This document shows, piece by piece, positions 13,520-29,740 of a stretch of 64,000 bases of DNA. This DNA is from Rutidosis leptorrhynchoides (lineage: Eukaryota; Streptophyta; Magnoliopsida; Asterales; Asteraceae), in NCBI RefSeq assembly GCF_046630445.1, contig NC_092338.1, positions 207,473,501 to 207,537,500 on the forward strand, read 5' to 3'. Below the pieces are notes generated by a model. That model was not told where the DNA came from. It made no database searches and saw only the letters and a list, made by a program, of their open reading frames with translations. Positions within the stretch are counted from its first letter, which is position 1; the number at the start of each line of letters is the position of its first letter. Both the position numbers and the translations under genes were made by a program.

Positions 13520-15049
13520 ATGAGGAGTTCTCGAAAAGGGAAAAAACACTCAGCCAATTCGAATGTAGTTGGTGGTGCTGTGTTAGAAAGTGTTGGACCT
13601 TCAGATCTACAGGTTGTTTCCGATAAACAATCTAAGAAAAGGGCTTCTCTACGTAAGGCACATGCCAGTGCTTCGGCTTCTTCTCATGGTATGATATTGT
13701 TTTTTATTCTAATTTGTTGTCAATGAAATTGTTTTTTGAAAGTTTTAACAGATATCTATTTGTGCAGTTTCTGTTTGGTTTTCCCTTCATGCTCAGTTGA
13801 CACCCATATATACTATCTCTGCACCTTTTGATGTGTCAGGTAAATCGAGTTTCTAACTATATGTATGCTGTTTTAGTGTAAGTTGCACTATCTTTGGCTT
13901 ATGTTGTCTTTTGTTTCTATGCTAATCTGCTTTAACTTTAACTATTTGTGGATTATGTTGTCTTTTGTTTCTTTTTGCTTTTCATATACGTATGTCATCT
14001 TTCATATATGCATGTTGTCTTTTATATGTGTTTCGTTATTGAGTGTAAGAGCCACTAGAATTGGAATCTTTAAACATTTACTAGCATGAAAATTCCCTAT
14101 GCCTCATGTTTTATGTTATTTGTTTGCTGTTTTTGTGTTTCATTTAATTGTGTCAATTTTGGTTTTTTTTTCTTTTGTAAACTACCGATTTGAGGCTGCA
14201 ATGTGTATTTTTTTGTTGTTGTTGTGGTTGTTGAGTGCAAGAGGCACTTGAATTCGATTCTTTAGATATTTACTAGCGTGAAAATTCCATGTGTTGTGAT
14301 TGAATTACCTGCACTTGGCCAGTTCTCGAAAACAGTTTTATTTTAATGGCGGTTATCATTCTTGACTTTGCGAGTTATTAATTTTGTCAACTCTATTTTT
14401 TTTTCTTTTGTAAACTACCAATTTGAGGCTGCAATGTGCATTTGTTTTTTTGTTGTGGTTGTTGAGTGCAAGAGGCACAAGAATTGGAATCTTTGGATAT
14501 TTACTAGCCTGAAAATTCCATGTACCCTGAGTGGATTACCTGCACTTGGTCAGTTCTAGAAAACAGTTAATTTTAATGGTGGTTATCGTTGTTGAGTGTG
14601 CGAGTTATTTGCCTGTTTTCATGTGTGTTTATATATTATTCTATATGCTCTTTGACAATTGCCTTGTATTCGTGAAGGCGTATCTCCTTTATATCGTGAT
14701 TCAGGGGACTGCACATCCATTTGCATGCAGTGCGGGGTTTTGTTCTGGCGCGCTGAACATGTTAAGTCATATTTCAGAGACAAACAGCTTCATTATCATC
14801 GCTGCTGTGAAAATGGGCGCGTCTATTTACCATGCTATGAGGATCCTCCTGCAGAATTTAAGCGTTTGTTAGAAATTCCTGCTTTCGTTGATAATGTTCG
14901 TGCATACAACCAGATGTTCAGCATGATGTCCTTTTGCGCTCGTATCGATGAAACTATAACGACGGCCATTCTCTTTACGTTTTCAAAATCTCTGGCCAGA
15001 TTTATCATTGGCTCGGTAGTTTGTGTCCTGAACAGGGGAGCCCCCCAGG
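13520..15049 (+). pseudogene. Helitron Rep-helicase, N-terminal exons (cut by element B)
   Basis: Likely start ATG at 13520 (MRSSRKGKKHS), exon 1 to 13688 before GTATGA, and a short exon 13768-13839 between TGTGCAG and GTAAAT. A long intron follows. The third exon starts at 14678 and reads SPLYRDSGDCTSICMQCGVL, then YHRCCENGRVYLP and RAYNQMFSMMSFCARIDE. This is the N-terminal zinc-finger-like and 'helitron-like' region of plant Helitron proteins (CX2C, then HXCC, then AYN.MFSMTSFGA..D). It breaks at 15049, where element B begins, and resumes at 43644. In the intact family this protein nicks and unwinds DNA for rolling-circle transposition. Confidence 0.8.
14010..14640. repeat. tandem duplications inside a Helitron intron
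   Basis: A block of about 230 bp is repeated, with recognisable copies starting near 14165 and 14397. It contains CTTTTGTAAACTACC, GAGGCTGCAATGTG, TTGAGTGCAAGAGGCAC and GAAAATTCCATG. A third partial copy lies near 14035-14095. The copies differ by scattered substitutions. No coding function is seen. Confidence 0.75.
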
Positions 15050-15868
15050 TGTCATACCCCGTCCTAATCCATCTGGATGAAGTCACCAAGATCTGGTACC
15101 ATTGCGATGATCGACTCCAAGTAATGTCTCTAAAATGAGCAAATAAACAGCAAAAGATTTCTTTCATACCTGAGAATAAACATGCTTTAAAGTGTCAACC
15201 AAAAGGTTGGTGAGTTCATTAGTTTATTATAATCAATCATTTCCATAATATTAATAGACCACAAGATTTCCTTTATTCAATAATCATACACTCGCAAGTG
15301 CTTAAAAATCTTTCATATGGATTGAACACCTGGTAACCGACGTTAACATAATGCATATAGAATATCCCCAAAACAGAAATCCATCTGTATTAATAACTCG
15401 AAGTACTAAAGCATACCATTTTCCAGTATGGGGGAGTTAGGGCCCGTAGATCTACCTTTAGGATTCGCGTCAATTAGGGTGTCTGTTCCCTAATTCTTAG
15501 GCTACCAAGCTAAAAGGGGTGATATTCGATTCGATAATCTAACCATAGAATGTAGTTTTGAATACTTGTGTCTATTTCGTAAAATATTTATAAAAGTAGC
15601 GCATGTATTCTCAGTCCCAAAAATATATATTGCAAAAGCATTTAAAAAGGGAGCAAATGAAACTCACAATCCAATATTTGGTAGTAAAAATATGCATACG
15701 ACTGAACTGAACAATGCAAGGTTGGCCTCGGATTCACGAACCTATATCATTTATATATATATTAACACACATAATTGTAGTCGAACAATTTTATATACAT
15801 TATATCTTAAATTATATATCTTATATATTTAATTTGTATATTCATTTAAAATAATTAATATTTAGATA

Positions 15869-15872
<4 letters not shown>

Positions 15873-15959
<87 letters not shown>

Positions 15960-15982
15960 ATGTGTGTGTGTGTGTATGTGTG
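15873..15982. repeat. (AT)n-(GT)n compound microsatellite
   Basis: About 75 bp of TA followed by interrupted TG repeats. The partner tract in the right LTR (23531-23680) is longer, with about 48 bp of uninterrupted TG. Confidence 0.95.
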
Positions 15983-16136
15983 ATTAGTATTATGTTGAAA
16001 ATCAATAATTTGTTATTTGTAATTATTTATATAATTAGTGTTAATACGTTTATTCTATAGTTTTATGTAATACTAATATATTATGTATCAAATATATTTT
16101 TATGTATTTAATATTTCTTAGATAAATAATGTTAAT

Positions 16137-16270
16137 AATAATAATAATAATAACAATAATAATAATAATAATAATAATAATGATAATAATAATAATATTA
16201 ATAATAATAATAATATTAATATTATTATTAATAATAATAATAATAATTATAATGATGATAATGATAATAA
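16137..16270. repeat. (AAT)n microsatellite next to the tRNA-like module
   Basis: AAT triplets with interruptions. The homologous array in the right LTR is at about 23829-23950. On the element's sense strand this is (ATT)n, placed directly after the tRNA-like module as in elements A and D. Confidence 0.9.
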
Positions 16271-16309
16271 TAAGATAATAATAATGAGTAAATAAATAAA
16301 TAAACAACT

Positions 16310-16390
16310 ACCTCACAGAAGTAGCCCTTAAAAATGCCCAAGTCCGGGTTTGAACTGGCGACGTCCCGCTAACCTGTAAACATCCTTAAC
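16310..16390 (-). promoter_or_regulatory. tRNA-like module in element B left LTR
   Basis: On the minus strand: GGTTAGCGGGACGTCG, then CCAGTTCAAACCC (16346-16358, B-box-like GGTTCAAACCC), then GGACTTGGGCA and a T run. The right LTR copy (about 24025-24090) keeps a better B box, GGGTTCAAACCC (24047-24058). The module is followed in the sense direction by GAGGTAGTTG and the (ATT)n array. Not a functional tRNA. Confidence 0.6.
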
Positions 16391-17199
16391 CTAATCACCC
16401 TTATAATCATCGTGATATTTTTCATCAGATCATTATCATCAGATCATCACGATCCTATCTTGCTGTATCGTTAATATTAATGTTTATCATCATTTTCATA
16501 ATCGAACACCAATATCACAATCATCATCCGGTTATCATTTTATCATAAAATCAACAACGTCTTAACATTTTGTCATCATCATCTAGCATTATTATAAGCA
16601 TCTATCATGATTCGTTATCTAAACATCATCATCTTTATCACATCATACACTACCATAAACATAACCGTAATCATGTATATCATCATCTACTCGTCATCGA
16701 TTAACATATCACCAAATCATCATCGTCTTTATTATCATAAGATCATCATTCATCTTATCATCATCATATTTATCATTATAGTCATAATCATATCTAACTT
16801 CATCGTCATCATGCTCCTAATCTTAATTATAATTATCATTTTGACTTATAATTAACAATGTCTTAATATCATCAATATAATCGCCACTATCTCTATAACA
16901 TGGACCAAAACATTCGGCCCAACAGCTGCCCAAAATTCTTTCACTCATTATCGTTTATACCAGCCCAACAGTTTTAAGTTACATAGCCCAATAACAAGTC
17001 CAAGAGACCATTTACCTAGTCATTAAATCCAATCATGTTTGCAAGTCAATTAGCAGATATTAGCTGTGTACATGTGGGTGTTGATGTCAACAGGCACTAG
17101 AAGTTGTCGAGTATGATTGATGATAATTACAATCACACAATCGATTGCAAGTTTTTAAAAAAAAAAACTGAATCAATAAAAGAAACTCCAAGTGACTCG

Positions 17200-18340
17200 A
17201 TGATGATGTAATAGTGGTTTTAGGTGGGTTCTTCGACAATCATAACAGCGAGAAAAGAAATAATACTAAAGATGGTTTGGTGGTTATTTTTCGATGGCTG
17301 TGGGTGGTGTTTCTCGATCAGAAATAGGAAGGCAACTATAGCAGCGTAATAATGATTGTTCGTTCTGGGTTTACAATGCAACAAAAGACAGGAAAACATG
17401 CTGCGTGTGGTGGTTTAATGGCATTGAAGGTGGTTTCTAGTGATGGTAGTAGCAGTCTAAAACAGTTGCAGTGGTGGTCGTGAGGTTGTATTGGGTGGTT
17501 GATAATGGTGATCGAAGTAATAGAGAAGAAGAAAGAAGTTGGTGGTTGTTAAATCTCGACGGTGATGATGGTGATGGGTTTTCGGTGATCTTTGATCAGT
17601 GTATAGCAACAAGCAGTATATATAAAAACAAAAATTAGATGCAGCCTTCATATAGCTTTCGGTAGATGTAATACCTGAACAGAATAGTAGTAATTTGAGG
17701 TGCTCTTGGTGATGTTAACCGAAAGTAGAACCAGGAATACGAGATGTTGTAGGACGAGTTGTAGCAGTTAGTTACGGTTGGGTTTGATGAATCAATGGAG
17801 GTGGAGACTTGCACTCATACAGTGGTAATGATTGTTCTTGAGCAAGAATAGAGGATAAAGAGTGAGAGATTAAGAGGATGGTTTTCGTATAGCTGCAGCA
17901 ACAAACAAGAAACAAAAATTTATAGCATACAGGTAATGGTAGTCTCATGGTAGATTCATGGTGGAGGAGGCCGATGGTTATGTTGGTGGTGGCCGGTGGA
18001 AGTCGTAGCTGGTGTAGGTGGCTTGTGGGTGGTCGACTGAAGCATAGAGATTAATGTGATACGGTTTATAGAAATAAGATAGAGAGAGGTAGTTAGAGAG
18101 AGGGGGAAGAGAGAGGATGATGGTGGCGAGTGGTGATCATGGTGAAGCTCCGTTGGTGGATTTATGGTGACGGGTTTGATGTTGGTTTGGTGGTTTAGCG
18201 ATGGAGATTGAAACAATTAAGCAGAAAGAGAACATGGGTGGCAGTTTCTATAAAGGTAATGATGGTGGGGTGAATATGGGTTTCACGATGGTTGTGGTGG
18301 TGGACGAGTGGAAGTGGTGCATGGTGGCTACTCGTGGTGA
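17200..18340 (-). repeat. strand-asymmetric GGT/GTG-rich LTR block
   Basis: The window strand is rich in GGTGG, GTGATG and GATGGT, so the sense strand is CACCAC/CATCAC- and CTCTCT-rich with short Pro/His/Ser-rich frames and no convincing gene. The copy in the right LTR is at about 24750-25910 and includes a (GA)n tract at 25623-25651. Elements A and D lack it. It may be a B-specific leader or a captured 5' UTR-like sequence. The function is unknown. Confidence 0.55.
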
Positions 18341-19241
18341 TGGGTTGTGAACTGAAGAGAAGATGAATATGTTATAAATGTTTGTGTTCTTCCATTTGTA
18401 TAAGTATATTATGTATATATATAGAATTATAATTTATATAATATAATAATAAATATATATAAAGTAGTTACAGTAATCTAATGATTCACAATTTAAATAG
18501 TATAACAGTGCAACCATCGTTCAATTATTTTCTTTATTCCTACCGACAGTTTTCACGGACTGTGTATTGTGCGAAAATAGTGGCGGATAAAAGTGTTCAG
18601 AAAGATCCCATATTTTTAAATTAACTATATTTATTTATTTTGGTCATTATGGTATAAAATTCAATCCTTAATTTATTAAATAAAAATTACATCAGCTGTC
18701 CCTCTCAATTCTGGGGAAAAATATAAAAAGTGTTAAAATTAAATACCTAGATCCTAAATACATTTTTAGTATGCCTAAAATTTATAGAACTCATTTTCGG
18801 ATCACCGTTTATTTTAAAATTACATAAGTTCCTTTTTAACTCATTTACTATTCATTTAATAACAATTGAGCGTTACCATCGTTTACGAAATAAATTCGAA
18901 ATCACAAAATATATATTTAATATACTTTATTTATGTACATAGATATGTTTTAAATATTAATTATCATAATATCATATTTTTATTTTATTTTATATACTTA
19001 GCTTTAATAACAACAACATATAATACTTCAAATATTATTTCGAATTATTATTTATATATACATACACACATATCTATTTACAATTAATTGTTCGTGAATC
19101 ATCGAGAGAAGTTGAAGGTCAATTGAATATATGAACATCATTTCAAAATTTTCTAGACTCAACATTACATATTTTGCTTATCGTATTGAAATCATATAAA
19201 GATTAAGTTTAAATTTAGTCGGAAATTCCTGGGTCATCACA

Positions 19242-19280
19242 GTACCTACCCGTTAAAGAAATTTCGTCCCGAAATTTGAG
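19242..19280 (-). promoter_or_regulatory. element B polypurine tract and pol-end remnant
   Basis: The minus strand reads CGGGACGAAATTTCTTTAAC followed by GGGTAGGTAC and then the LTR start TGTGATGACC. A similar arrangement is seen beside element D (51087-51125) and, with AGGGGGATAC, beside element A (9880-9910). It marks the 3' boundary of the interior. Confidence 0.65.
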
Positions 19281-20499
19281 TGGGATCATCATGGCTGACA
19301 ATAAGTATGTTTTCATGACGTATACGAGTTAGAAATTTGAGTTTTATCATCAGTGAGCAATATAGATAAAACAATTTGATTTTGTGAAGAGTACGAGTGA
19401 AGCTATCATAAAAGAGTGAATTGAAGAAATAAAGTTTCTTCTTAACTTTTGACGTTGTCTTGTTTGAATTCCGAAATTCAAGGGATTTAAAGAAAATCTT
19501 CAAAATCTAAAAGATTTGATTCCTCGGCGAATAAGAAAATTAAGATTTCTATAATTAAATACGGTGATCTGCCTCGATTGTTCTGTCGGATATTCCCATT
19601 ATAAATTCACTTTTTCCGTTTCATTAATTTTCACCATTCCTATACTTTCTTTCTTAGTTCATACATTCAAAAGATTGTGAAAATTCTTAATTCAGTTCTA
19701 ATCCTTGATATTTTTCCTAATTATCATTTCTGTCATCCTTCTTTTCAATCTTCCACCAGAAAAATCTGTTTACTTCTACTATTACCTTAGGGTGATACTA
19801 TTCTTAATTCTACCGTGTCTTTATATTGCTATTCGTATTAATATCGACGGTTTGTAACCTCCGTGTTGTTATTGGGTTTTATATTTTCTCTTATATTTGT
19901 AGCTCTTTGCCTTTTTTATTCTCTTCTCGACCTCTAGTAAGACAAGTAATGGTCCAGAATTCGTAGGTATAGAGTTTCTAATGACTATGATATTCTAAGC
20001 GGAGAGGAACGTATTAGCACAATTTAATTTGTCAAATTACCAGAATATCCAGGAAAGATAGAACTATCAGGAAGATATGTTCTTGATATGTTTGGAGATT
20101 AGAAAGAATATAAGAGTCGTGTAACATGGCACATGATGACGTTATGATCTGTGAATCATCACGTTCTATTAGAAACTCAGCATGACTTACTGTAATATAA
20201 TCACGTTGATCAAGTGTCATTATATTATACTAACTCATGCTTCAGTTCCCAACATTACTTCAATATCATTCATAGTTTAAACTCGAAAGTTTACAGAATA
20301 TAGAAACTAACAGTTTCTTATATGATGTAACACTGATAGCGCGAAGAGATTAATGATTTCAGATAAGAATAGTTATGAATACATCTTCAGAAATATGGAG
20401 GATATTTATAATGAAAGATAAGAGGATATCTTAGAATTTCTAACATCGGTGGATGATGAAGAATATTGTCTGCAAGGGTTTAGAGTAAGGAGCAAGATA

Positions 20500-20720
20500 T
20501 TTGCTAAAGGCTTCAGCAGGCATTGAGTCATTTGGATTCTTTGAAGGCAAGTTTAGTCTTTGTGATTTGTCCACGGCTTCCTTCATAATTTCGCATAATT
20601 CGCTTTTCGGTACTAAATTTTCTATCGACCGTTCCCAACCTTCCATTCTTTATTATCAAACTTTTGGCCGTTTAGACTATCTACAATTTTGCTGTTTCCT
20701 CTGCATTTAATGCTACCATA
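20500..20720 (-). pseudogene. captured poly(A)-binding protein fragment in element B
   Basis: The minus strand gives MKEAVDKSQRLNLPSKNPND and, upstream, a GQKFDNKE-like stretch. This is the same PABP region as at 8064-8285 in element A, similarly placed relative to the gag-like ORF and LTR. It is degenerate. Sharing the fragment shows that the capture predates the split of the families. Confidence 0.65.
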
Positions 20721-21479
20721 TCTGAATCATCGGTTATCAATCCGAGGTGGTTTCAAGAGAATTGTGTTTTTAGATGATTAAACGCTGATGGTAATATGGT
20801 GGAATATAAAAGGTTCCTCGGTAACAATGAAAGAGCACGCATATATATCAAGATTATAATAAGGTTGTTTCGAACGAAAAATCGAAGTTGACTTGCTGGA
20901 GCTGTGACAAAATTTGCTACTTTGAAAGGGATTACCAAATTATTTTGGGTAATAATAACACTAAAGGAAATTGCACAGCTACGTGTTAAACGTTTACTCA
21001 GTTTTTGAGAGTTTTTCAGATGCATAACTATATGCATCAATCTTTTCTTTCGTAGATGGTTGGTTCATCCTTTCGATTAAGGTGTTTTCAAAATCATGAA
21101 AGATTTGATTGCAGATTGTAATCGTCAAGATACAAATGAGGTTTAAGATGAAATCAAGTGGCAAACTTGAAGAATTGTTTAGTTTCATATGTTATAATCA
21201 ATATTTTAATTCATTTTTAATTGTCCAATGTTGGTAGTCCACAGTTAGTAATTCAATAATTCATATATAATATTCGAATTAATTAATACGTATCGTGACC
21301 CATTGTATACATGTCTCATACTCGATCATAACTCAAAGTATATATATTATTGTAGAATCAACCTCAACCCTGTATAGCTAACTCAAGCATTACTGCATAT
21401 AGAGTGTCTATGGTTATTCCAAATAATATATATAGATGTGTCGATATGATATGTCAAAACCTTGTATACGTGTCCCGAT

Positions 21480-21590
21480 ATTTAAAGTGCGTAAAATAAA
21501 TAACAGAAATTAAATGACGATAAATAAAATTGCGAGAATATAAATTGCGATAATTAAATTGCGATAAATAAAATGTAATCAGTTAGCTAG
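21480..21590 (-). repeat. short tandem motif TTTATCGCAATT in element B interior
   Basis: On the minus strand several copies of a ~17-bp unit (TTTATCGCAATTTAATTATCG-like, shown here only as its core) follow each other before GCACTTTAAATATCGGG. Element D has the same at about 53540-53625. Confidence 0.6.
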
Positions 21591-22125
21591 GAACAGTTAG
21601 CTAGGAACAGTTAGCGTGGATTCTTAACAAAATTTCTCATAGTTAATTTGTTTGTTTCTAACAAATTTTATTTTTGTATAATGTTTTCTTCATTATGCCA
21701 CTTGTTGGATTCTGACAGGTCAAAATCTAAATATGAAATTGAATGAAAATGGTTATTCTGCGATGAACGGATTCGTATCTCTGTAGATGTAAGTAGGATA
21801 GTAAATGAATGTTGAATCAGATTTGAAGAATGTACAGTGTAACTTATAAATGCGAAATCTAAATATTCCTCAGGTATTACCTACCCGTTAAAATATTTTT
21901 ACCATTAACAGTTTGTAAAAAAGAATTTTCAATTACAATCTTTATGAAAATATATATACATATATATTTTCTTCAGATGTAATCATGGATTTAATGAGTA
22001 GATATAATATTAACTCATTTGATTTTCTGTTAGAACTAGAATACATAATATCTAAAACATTAGAGATTACATAATCATCATGAAGAACAAAGATAAATGA
22101 TGTAGAACGATACGTAGAACGATGA

Positions 22126-22330
22126 TTATACTTGAGGTACAGAATGAGATGTTGAGGCATGGATTGTTGATGGTACTGGTGTTGTTACTGATGGTACTGT
22201 TGGTGTCAGTAATGTTGCTGAGGCTAGTAAATTTTGCACCATATTGATTACTCGAGCGCGAAGTTCATTGACTTCTTCTATTATTCCGGGATGATTGTCG
22301 GTCGGAATGAATGAATGAATAAGGTTTAGA
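22126..22330 (-). pseudogene. gag-like remnant of element B
   Basis: The minus strand contains SFIPTDNHPGIIEEVNELRA followed by a Thr/Pro/Val-rich tail. It matches in pattern the LLEEVRRLR coiled-coil part of the element A ORF and lies at the same distance from the primer site. The preceding part is largely missing or unrecognisable. It is a fossil. Confidence 0.5.
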
Positions 22331-22709
22331 ATTTTTAAATAGAATATAATCGTGGCTAGGATGTATATTTGAACTCTGCAATACATAATTTACATATGCA
22401 TATATAATACTAAAATCCCATAAGTTACGGAGGAATCTACGGAAGCTGTCAGGCAAAGGTAACAATAACAGATATGCTAAGATATGAATTTATCTATACA
22501 CTGTCTATGCAATAGAGGCAGTAAGACGTGTCTAGACTAAGAATCATAAGCAAGTGATTTCCTTAAGAATGATAAGCAGGTAATTTTCGACACGAAATGA
22601 TAAGCAAAACTTTTGACATGCAGACACGGTCGAAGTCTAGACCCACTAATGCATCTTAACAACTATCAGTTAAACACACTAATGTAAGACCTGGTTCACT
22701 AAGACCACC

Positions 22710-22721
22710 GCTCTGATACCA
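22710..22721 (-). promoter_or_regulatory. primer-binding site of element B (initiator Met tRNA)
   Basis: Reverse complement of GCTCTGATACCA is TGGTATCAGAGC, the canonical plant initiator Met primer site, two bases from the LTR end at 22724. Confidence 0.85.
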
Positions 22722-22723
22722 CA

Positions 22724-26440
<3,717 letters not shown>

Positions 26441-27045
26441 TGATAATGCTAAAACCAAACATATATTTCATAGCATTATCCCTCAAGAAAGACAAGCTTT
26501 TGGTTACAATTGTTCTATTTACAAGTAATATTCGTTTAAATAGTAAAAGGTGAAGACAAAAGACAGATTCGATGAATTAAAGACGCAAACGACCAAAAAG
26601 ATAAAAAGTACAAAGTACAATCAAAGTAGTTCAAAATATTGATGAGAAACGTCTAAAAGTTATAAGAGAACGAGCCGCAAAACGCAAAGTACAAGATATT
26701 AAATAGTACGAAAGGACGTTCGAAAATCTGGAACCGGGACCAGAGTCAATTCTCAACGCGCGACGTAACGGACCGAAAATTACAAGTCAATGGAGTACAA
26801 GAATATAATATAATTTATAATTAATTATATATAATTAATTATATTATATTATAAATATTATAAAAATCCAGCAGCCCACGTTTTGGAACTACTTGGAACA
26901 GTTTTTGGCTGCCATGCAATCGCATGGCTTTCATGAAGAAAACTCATGCGATTGCATGAGCTCCTGTAGCAGCTGACATCCTATAAATTTTGCAGTTTTT
27001 GGTCAAATGTTGCACACCTTTTTCTAATCTATCTCTCACTCTCTA

Positions 27046-27106
<61 letters not shown>

Positions 27107-28369
27107 AATTTTAATTTTAATTTAATAATAATAAGGGTATGTTAGCGAATGTTGTAAGTGTGTAAGTCGAAATTCGGTCTGTGTAATGCTACGCTATTAT
27201 TAATCATTGTAAGTTATGTTCAACCTTTTTAAATTAATGTCTCGTAGCTAAGTTATTATTATGCTTATTTAAATTGAAGTAATCGTGATGTTGGGCTAAA
27301 ATATTAAAGACGGGGTTATTGGGCTTTGTACCATAATTGGGGTTTGAACAAAAGAACAACACTTGTGAAAATTGGACTATGGGCTATTAATGGGCTTTAT
27401 ATTTGTTTAATTGAATGATATTTGTTAATTTAATATAAAGATTTACAATTGGACGTACCTACAAATAATCACATACACTCGATCGGACACGATGAGCTGG
27501 ATATATATAAGTACTAATAATCGTTCATTTAACCGGACACGGGAATGGATTAATAGTTAATGGTCTTATTAAAACAGGGGTGAATTACATACAAGGAAAA
27601 TTGGTGTAATTATAGTTTAAGTCCCCAATTAGTTGGAATATTTGACTTCGGATATAAGGATAATTTTACGAGGACACTCGCACTTTATATTTATGACTGA
27701 TGGACTGTTATGGACAAAAACCAGATGGACATATCGAATAATCCAGGACAAAGGACAATTAACCCATGGTAATAAATTAAAATCAACACGTCAAACATCA
27801 TGATTACGGAAGTTTAAATAAGCATAATTCCTTTATTTCATATTTCATCGCACTTTTATTTACTGTCATTTTATTTAATTGCACTTTTAATTATCGTACT
27901 TTTTAATTATCGCAATTTTATTTATTGTCATTTTTTTATCGCATTTTAATTTATCGCACTTTAATTATCGTTATTTACTTTACGCTTTAAATTAAGTTAT
28001 ATTTATTTTTAATATTTTACATTAGGTTTTAACTGCGACTTAAGTTTTAAAATCGACAAACCGGTCATTAAACGGTAAAAACCCCCTTTTAAAATAATAA
28101 TACTACTTATATATATATTTATATATTTACAAATATAGTTTTAAAAATATAGCGTTAAACTTAGCTAGATCCCTGTGGAACGAACCGGACTTACTAAAAA
28201 CTACATTATTGTACGATTATGTACACTGTCTATAAGTGTTGTAGCAAAGTTTAGGTATATCCACTCTATAAATAAATAAATAAGTTGTGTAAAATTGTAT
28301 CGTATTTAATAGTATTTCCTAGTAAAATATAAGCTATTTCGTATACACCCCTATAAATAAATTGTATCA
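26441..28369 (+). repeat. element C left LTR
   Basis: Starts TGATAATGC and ends TTGTATCA. It carries a pair of palindromes of the ATGCAATCGCAT type (about 26915-26960), an (AT)n tract (27049-27100) and a run of TTATCGCA/TTATCGTC-like motifs (about 27845-27985). Confidence 0.9.
27049..27100. repeat. (AT)n in element C left LTR
   Basis: About 50 bp of AT. The homologous tract in the right LTR (41869-41998) is about 130 bp, accounting for much of the length difference between the LTRs. Confidence 0.95.
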
Positions 28370-28377
28370 AGTATTTT

Positions 28378-28395
28378 TGGTGCCGCTGCCGGGGA
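28378..28395 (+). promoter_or_regulatory. primer-binding site of element C (Asp tRNA type)
   Basis: TGGTGCCGCTGCCGGGGA is close to TGGCGCCGTTGCCGGGGA, the primer site typical of Athila/Tat elements. It is separated from the LTR end by 8 bases. Confidence 0.85.
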
Positions 28396-28513
28396 ATCTC
28401 TTAAACACCGAAGAAAAACGCTATAAAAAATTTATTTTTTAATATATTTTTGTAAAAATATAATATTTCTTATTTTGTAAAAATATTTTGTTAAATATAC
28501 AAAATATAAAAAC

Positions 28514-28600
<87 letters not shown>

Positions 28601-29740
28601 CTATATTTTTATGTTTTAAATTTAAAAAGTTTGTATTTTTTTTAATTACAAAAACTAATAGGTAAAAAAAATATAAGTTTTATAAATATTTTATAAGATA
28701 AAAACAGAAATATAAAACAGAAAAAAATAAATATATAAAAGTAATCGGGCCTGACACTGTTGAAGCCCAAACTTTTGGCCCGGATCCAAGAACCATGCGA
28801 TCACATGGCCAGAACAAAGAAACCTCATGCGGTCGCATGAGGTAAAAAGACAGGTCTGGTACCTTGGATCCATCGAATTAGGGTTAGATTTTAATTATTA
28901 TTATTATTAATTAATTAAGATTAGGGTTAAGTATAATAATATTTAGTTTAGTTTTATTTATTTTGTATTTTTAGTTTTAATTAGCCATATTAAATATATA
29001 AACTTAAAACTTTTATAAAATAATAATATAAAAATAATATTTTTATAAAAAATTGTATTTTTATAACTTTAATTTTATTTTTATATTTTCGTATCTTTTT
29101 ATTAGTTTAATTCGTAGTTTGTATTTTTCGCTCGTAATTAGTTTTAAGTTATAGTTTTTGCCGTAGTTATTTTTATTTCTAGATTTTTAGGCTTTGCTGT
29201 AAAATCCCTTAAGTGCTTTTTCTTTAAGATTAAGATTTAGGTGCTTTAGAATTTTACGACGCCATTTTAAGATTTTAGTACTTTTTAAGTTATTGCCGTT
29301 TTGGATATAGTATTCCTTTTAAGCTTTAATATACTTTTAGACGTAACTTTTAATTCTTAGTTTTTAGACTTTTAAGTTTCAACACGCTACGTTCTTTTTA
29401 TTATTTTTCGACCTTTTATTTTTCGACGTTTTTAGACGCGCTCTTTTTCTTTCTTATTTCTCGACGCTCTAGTTTTTAGGACATAGATTTTTCTATTTCT
29501 TCTCTAAAATTTCAAAAACGAAAAATTATTTTAAGCGGTTAAATTGATAGACATCCAAAATTTTCTGGTTCGTATTTATAGTTGGATTTGTTAGTGGCGA
29601 GTTGTGAGCTTTCGATTTAAAGGGTCCTGGCTACCTGCTGCATCTATTGGCTATTCGAAACATGGGCAAAATCAGAAAAGTATATTAAATTGATAACTTA
29701 TATAATTTTTATCTTTTATAACTAATAGGATATTCAGTGA
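28396..29740 (+). other. element C untranslated leader
   Basis: About 1.3 kb between primer site and gag. It is AT-rich, with an (AT)n tract (28516-28599), a pair of palindromes (ACCATGCGATCACATGG and CCTCATGCGGTCGCATGAGG, about 28791-28842), and TTTTTAG-rich sequence. Long leaders are normal for Athila. No ORF is seen. Confidence 0.7.

Larger units (their letters stand above)
15050..19241 (-). repeat. element B left LTR in the window (4.19 kb)
   Basis: Window-orientation ends are TGTCATACCCC and GGGTCATCACA, so the sense ends are TGTGATGACCC and GGTATGACA, the canonical TG...CA. It contains the conserved box (CATGTATTCTCAG, 15602-15614), (AT)n/(GT)n (about 15873-15982), (AAT)n (about 16137-16270), the tRNA-like module (about 16310-16385) and a GT/GGT-rich block (about 17200-18330). 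Confidence 0.9.

Noticed and set aside
15566-15832. Protein-like 88-codon frame in element B LTR (also 23240-23530, 55901-56266)
   Set aside because: Lies opposite the conserved LTR promoter-like region. The similarity between copies is explained by LTR homology.
17457-18216. His/Pro/Ser-rich minus-strand ORFs in element B LTR (also 25012-25693)
   Set aside because: Short low-complexity frames that differ between the two LTR copies, without start context or domains.
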